NCBI GenBank assembly: GCA_003024785.1
Contig: PUQB01000092.1
Span: 305,001-369,000, forward strand
DNA: 64,000 bases
Source of the DNA: Selaginella tamariscina
Taxonomy: Eukaryota > Streptophyta > Lycopodiopsida > Selaginellales > Selaginellaceae
Direction of reading: 5' to 3'
Shown here: piece after piece, positions 60,027-64,000 of the stretch
Numbering within the stretch: position 1 is the first letter of the stretch
Layout: each line of letters opens with the position of its first letter
Made by a program: the position numbers and the translations under genes
The notes under the pieces: model-generated
What the model saw: only the letters and a program-made list of their open reading frames with translations
Databases searched by the model: none
Told to the model about the DNA's origin: nothing

Positions 60027-63000
60027 TTAAGCTTCAGAAAACATACATTCCCTTGCAGTTTTGTTAATCGTGACTTTATCAACGCTTCTTGACATCCACC
60101 CATATCGAATGGATTTAACATTTATAAAACATGCTGGGTCTTTTTGATTGGGAGACCATGTTTTCTCTAGGCATCCATTATATCTTTCGCTCTCCTTCTC
60201 GTGTCGCCTTTTTTGTGGTTTGAACCATGCAACCTTAACAATACTATTTTTTGTGATTACTTCAGGTGTGTCGATAATTTGACCCATCCAAATAGGCTGA
60301 TTATATGACGCATCTGGAGTAATGAGAACCATCATTAGTTTTTGAAGATCCTTGCAGCAATCAAAGTATGCTTTAGGTTTTTGGTTCCTTTGTCCAACAA
60401 AGTGTGGGGTTTGCACTTCCACATCACTACTGGCTTCTATGTCGTCTGTGCTCAGTGATGTCATTTCAATCTCCTCTCGCCACCTTGTTTTAGGCCAGAA
60501 AGGGTGTTGCAATTCTGTACTTGTGACAGTAGGCCCTTCCAACTCTCGAACAACAGTCTCCCAATAGTTGACCACATGCTTATATAGTTCTGAGTAACCA
60601 GTTGCCTTATCAGAATTCTTTGGCATCGATTTTTGAACCCATGCCACATATTTTTTGATGCCATCAATAATAACCTCTTGTTCCTTGAGCTGGGCACTCA
60701 ATGGAATAGGGTCTGGTTGTCCTTCTGGGAGAAGTGGCTTTCCATCCTCTCCACTTTTGAAGAGCATTAAGCCCTCTTTCGGTAACCACTCCTGCTCTGA
60801 TGGCCGTAACTTGTACTGCATAATAGGTATACCATCTCGTATGGAGAAAAAGAATTGTAGCGGCACAAGGTGACCAACTAAAGAATCACTCCCTTCTTTT
60901 ATATACTCCTTGAGAAATTTTTTGAAGTCTGGCACCTCAGTCACAAGCAAAGCACAACTTTTTTTGGAGATGCAATTTTCAAAAAGATTCATCATATGCG
61001 GTAAGGTAAGTGCACTTGTCCTTTTTGTAGAGTTGGAGACCTTGCTGAAGAACGCATCAATATCTTCATGAGTGTGACCAACCATAAGGAAACTGAGCGT
61101 GATTGTTTCAAAACACACCTTTGGCAACAAGCATTGACAAGTATGCTAGCACATATCTAGAAAATAAAAGTAAGTATGAGCTTGAGAAACCCTTAAGTAA
61201 AATGATTTACCTATTTTTGTTCTCGCCTGCACAATTATCCATCTGTAAAAGCAAATGACGAGGAAGCTTATTTGATGTTGAGGACACATGTACACTATTT
61301 GAGCTAGATCCCTCCACTGAACCTGAACTCTCAACAGGGCCATCTGTTTTTTGTGCAGGTTGCTGACAATGCCTCTCATATTCCCAAGTAGCCTCAAGTG
61401 CAGACGTGTTCATGAGAGCATTATGTAAAGGTTGAAGGTGTTGTTTCTTCACTTTGAGATCACTGATAGGACTTGTCTGTGAGTGGGCTTCAAGGTTTCT
61501 GAAACACATGGCTAACGACCCAATAGTGAAATTGGAGTCGCTAGACCAATGTGGAAGTGAAAAGTGTCCATATGACTCACAACCGTGTCCATGTGTTAGC
61601 ACACCTGTCAATGAAATCGGAAGTTTCATGACATTTCCAAGGCACTTTGGTGTTGCAAAGAGCTTTGGAATGCTGGTCTTTGAATGATCCATCTTGTCAT
61701 GGATCAAGCACAGGTACTCTGATGGGCGTGACACAGAAAGCATGCGGTGTGCATAGTACTGAGACCGGCAAGTTTGTTGTGCAATCATGTGGGCCTCCAT
61801 CTTCCTTTGAATGGTAGTGATCTCCACCAAGGTTTTTGCACAAGCCTCTGCAGCCTTCAATGATGTACAAGTGTCACACTTAGAAAAGCTAGAGTGTTTT
61901 GCAATCTCCACATCCTTAAAATGAGTATTCCATATGTTGTTGAAGGTACCAGTGCAGATTGCTTGGAGCCCCATCAAACTGAGGCACTTGTTCACATGTT
62001 CACACAGTTTCAATTGAGTGTAGATTGAAGGTAAAACCTTGAGATTTTCCCTGACCCCTGCATTTGTGGTTCGGCATTTGTGAGGCATCCTGTCTGCATT
62101 TGCTTCCACAAAAGCCTTGAGTATCTCTATGGCTGCCATGATGTGAGAGCGGGTTTTGACCAAGCCAGTGTTCCCATGAACTGAGGTTCGCGCTCCATCT
62201 AGCCACTCATCCCTCCGACGGTAGAACGTGGTCTTTGGGATCCCGTATATACTGTACCAAGCTTTGAAGCAGATGGCCACCTTATTAAATACCATGGATG
62301 TACTCTGATAACCTGTGTCCGAGGCCATTCCATCAATACACCCAGTTAGTGCAGCATATACAAACTCATGCCTTTGCTTTTGGGTGAGCATACGAAAGAC
62401 ATGTCTACATTGGGTAATTTCATTCCGGTCTGCCATCTGACAACACTTCTTCTTGCAACAGTCAATCGTGGAAATGCTCGTAACACTTTCGGAAGATGTA
62501 GGATCCATCTTTACCCTCTTGCTGAAACTTGCAGGGGAAGATCTACAACCCATGAATCGCCTTTTTCTTACAATAGGACCAATGCAAGGAACCTCTTCAA
62601 ATATGAGTTGTTCTTCCGGGTTGTTATTATTGAAATCCAACCCAGAATATGTTGAACCATCTTGCCGTCTTAATTCAGATGTTCGCCACCTCACGAGGGA
62701 TCCAGGATACAATGTGCCATTAGGTGAAACCTCTGTCACAACTACACCCACGAAGTCGGACCCTAGTTTCTCTTCTGACACTGCTTCCATTGGATTTATA
62801 GCTGTGATGATGCCTCTTCCGACTTCAATCTCACGAAGAAAGAGAATCACCTCATCCATCAGCAGGCAAGCCATCATCTGGTAAACTCGTGCTACTATTT
62901 GTTTGTGACTCTGCATATTTTGTGTCAGCCTTGACTTCATCCAAATTCCACAATACAGGAGAACCCTCCTCAAATTCCATTCCCAGAACCTCAACATGCT

Positions 63001-63145
63001 TGTAAATGGTGTTCACCCATACGTACACACAAGATCCTTGGGAAATATTGTGACATGATGCATTATTATCTCGAACTTCCACAGTTCCAGTGCCAACTAT
63101 CTCGTTGTTCCGAAGAAGACATACTTTATCTCCAGTATTAAACAT
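60027..63145 (-). CDS. DUF7869-like transposon protein, about 1,000 residues
   Basis: Starts MFNTGDKVCLLRNNEIVGTG, an N-terminal domain reminiscent of small domains in plant transposon proteins, then DEVILFLREIEVGRGIITAI. The middle has CCKKKCCQ, IPKTTFYRRRDEWLDG (helix-turn-helix-like), a CDTC pair near 61890 and IHDKMDHSK. Exon 1 ends LLLQMDNCAGENKNR; an intron of about 67 bp (61207-61140, GTAAAT..CTAG) joins YVLAYLSMLVAKGVF and FLMVGHTHEDIDAFFSKVSN. MDNCxxENKN, then GHTHEDID, is the DUF7869 hallmark. The acidic residues in DKMD, MDN and EDID suggest an RNase H-fold nuclease or transposase, which is inference. Two frame breaks (near 62870 and an extra T near 61110) otherwise interrupt a clean frame. 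The C-terminus ends ARECMFSEA. Not viral; host range and mechanism unknown. Confidence 0.8.
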
Positions 63146-63298
63146 ATTGTCCTGCACATAAATAATTGTATTATTTATGATATCTGTTTATGCAATATTT
63201 TTAAGAAATCTGAATTACGGTTACTTAATAATATGCATATGCAATAATACATAATTATGTTTAGAGATAATATCTCATGTTTGATTAATACAACTGAT

Positions 63299-63991
63299 GG
63301 GCGGGATTAATCCCGCCCACGAATCCCTCCGACGAGGAACGGTCGGCGGGATTAATCCCGCCGCCGACTCAACCCCTTCGGAGAGAGTCGGCGGGATTAA
63401 TCCCGCCTTGGACTCCCTCCGACAAGGAAGAGCCGGCGGGATTAATCCCGCCGCCTCTTCCTCCTCGGGGGAGTCCGGCGGGATTAATCCCGCCGACTCT
63501 CTCCGACGAGGAAGGGAGTCCGGCGGGATTAATCCCGCCGCCGACTCAACCCCTTCGGAGAGAGTCGGCGGGATTAATCCCGCCTTGGACTCCCTCCGAC
63601 AAGGAAGAGCCGGCGGGATTAATCCCGCCGCCTCTTCCTCCTCGGGGGGTCCGGCGGGATTAATCCCGCCGACTCTCTCCGACGAGGAAGGGAGTCCGGC
63701 GGGATTAATCCCGCCGACTCATCCTCGCCGGAGAGAGTCGGCGGGATTAATCCCGCCGGACTCCCTTCCTCGTCGGAGGAAGAGGCGGCGGGATTAATCC
63801 CGCCGGCTCTTCCTTGTCGGAGGGAGTCCAAGGCGGGATTAATCCCGCCCACAATTCTTACGACGGGGAATGGGTGGCGGGATTAAACCCGCACATAACT
63901 CTCTCCAAAACTATGATTTCAAAGAGATCTCGGGATAAATCCTGTCCCCAAATCTTTAAAACAGGGAAGTGGTGGCGAGATTAATCCCGCC
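63299..63991. repeat. Higher-order array of the palindrome GGCGGGATTAATCCCGCC
   Basis: Thirteen perfect 18-bp palindromes start at 63300 (core of a 20-bp version), 63345, 63390, 63435, 63477, 63522, 63567, 63612, 63653, 63698, 63740, 63787 and 63832, then decayed ones at 63876, about 63930 and 63974. Linkers of 23-29 bp fall into four types (ACTCAACCCCTTCGG; TTGGACTCCCTCCGACAAGG; CTCTTCCTCCTCGG; ACTCTCTCCGACGAGGAAGG) arranged A-B-C-D-A-B-C-D, so the period is 176-177 bp. After 63715 linkers appear as reverse complements of the earlier types (the 63805-63831 linker is exactly inverted B). GC content is far above the surroundings. Open frames here are by-products. Confidence 0.95.
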
Positions 63992-64000
63992 ACCCCTTCC

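Larger units (their letters stand above)
59531..64000 (-). mobile_element. Near-intact DUF7869 element (continues past the window edge)
   Basis: The left limit at TTGTAACTAAAATGGGCATG is where similarity to the copy at 42318 begins. The element comprises an AT-rich 3' region (59531-60026), a two-exon gene (60027-63145), a leader of about 150 bp and the palindrome array (from 63299). The other terminus is beyond the window. Two copies 17 kb apart with different decay but the same structure show that the unit multiplies. No terminal inverted repeat can be confirmed because one end is missing. Confidence 0.75.

Noticed and set aside
63297-63852. Long open frames (166 residues plus, 77 residues minus) with repeated GGINPA and AGLIPP
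   Set aside because: They come from the palindrome, which is stop-free in two of three frames on both strands, and from GC-rich linkers. Both strands being open in the same way argues against coding.
63299-63991. CRISPR-like repeat-spacer array
   Set aside because: Repeats are perfect palindromes, the spacers themselves recur in fixed order and inverted, no cas genes exist and the genome is a plant nucleus.
42318-64000. Kyakuja-Dileera-Zisupton, CACTA or MULE assignment for the DUF7869 element
   Set aside because: I could not see the diagnostic motifs or termini of these superfamilies; one end of the better copy is outside the window.

Overview
The window is nuclear DNA from a land plant. 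The genes are intron-rich and include plant-specific families: a PLS-type pentatricopeptide repeat (PPR) gene, two JINGUBANG-type WD40 genes, an extra-large G-alpha (XLG) gene, a plastid RF2-type release factor, a germin-like protein and a FRD3/DTX-type MATE transporter. Intergenic DNA is very AT-rich. Introns carry long (CT)n, (CA)n and (TA)n runs. The DUF7869-type element on the right is of a kind I associate with non-seed plants and algae, but that is inference; I cannot name the species.

Layout. 1-2.9 kb: AT-rich repeats with a 500-bp foldback MITE. 3.0-5.9 kb (+): an alpha/beta-hydrolase, then a germin-like protein. 5.9-8.7 kb: AT-rich repeats, then tRNA-Arg(TCT) on the minus strand. 8.8-12.3 kb (+): PPR gene with a minisatellite-swollen intron, convergent with a JINGUBANG-like gene (-, 12.3-13.6 kb). 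14.9-18.4 kb: a divergent pair of probably plastid proteins, DUF1499 (-) and HCF109/PrfB1-like (+), sharing about 120 bp of promoter. 18.4-22.3 kb: repeats. 22.3-41.4 kb: a second JINGUBANG-like gene, RAD50, an XLG and a MATE transporter, all on the minus strand.

From 42.3 kb to the end the DNA is mobile or satellite in nature. A decayed element (42.3-45.9 kb) and a nearly intact relative (59.5 kb to the window edge) encode a DUF7869-like protein of about 1,000 residues with acidic motifs suggestive of an RNase H-fold nuclease. In both, an array of the palindrome GGCGGGATTAATCCCGCC lies about 110-155 bp upstream of the gene. In the intact copy the array has a 177-bp higher-order structure (four palindromes per unit) that then inverts. 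Decayed palindromes are scattered through a 70-bp-period microsatellite-rich block at 47.4-49.5 kb and at 51.15 kb. Between the copies lie ruined coding DNA and a 2.8-kb foldback structure with arms of about 1.1 kb, related to a C-to-T-decayed fragment at 20.5 kb.

Most genes contain single-base indels, often at homopolymers, that break otherwise clearly conserved frames. The simplest explanation is incompletely polished long-read assembly rather than genuine pseudogenes. Gene boundaries below span exons and introns; splice sites were read by eye. RAD50, PPR, XLG and release factor are independent housekeeping or signalling genes with no operon-like relationship. The only functional coupling suggested by layout is the divergent plastid pair.
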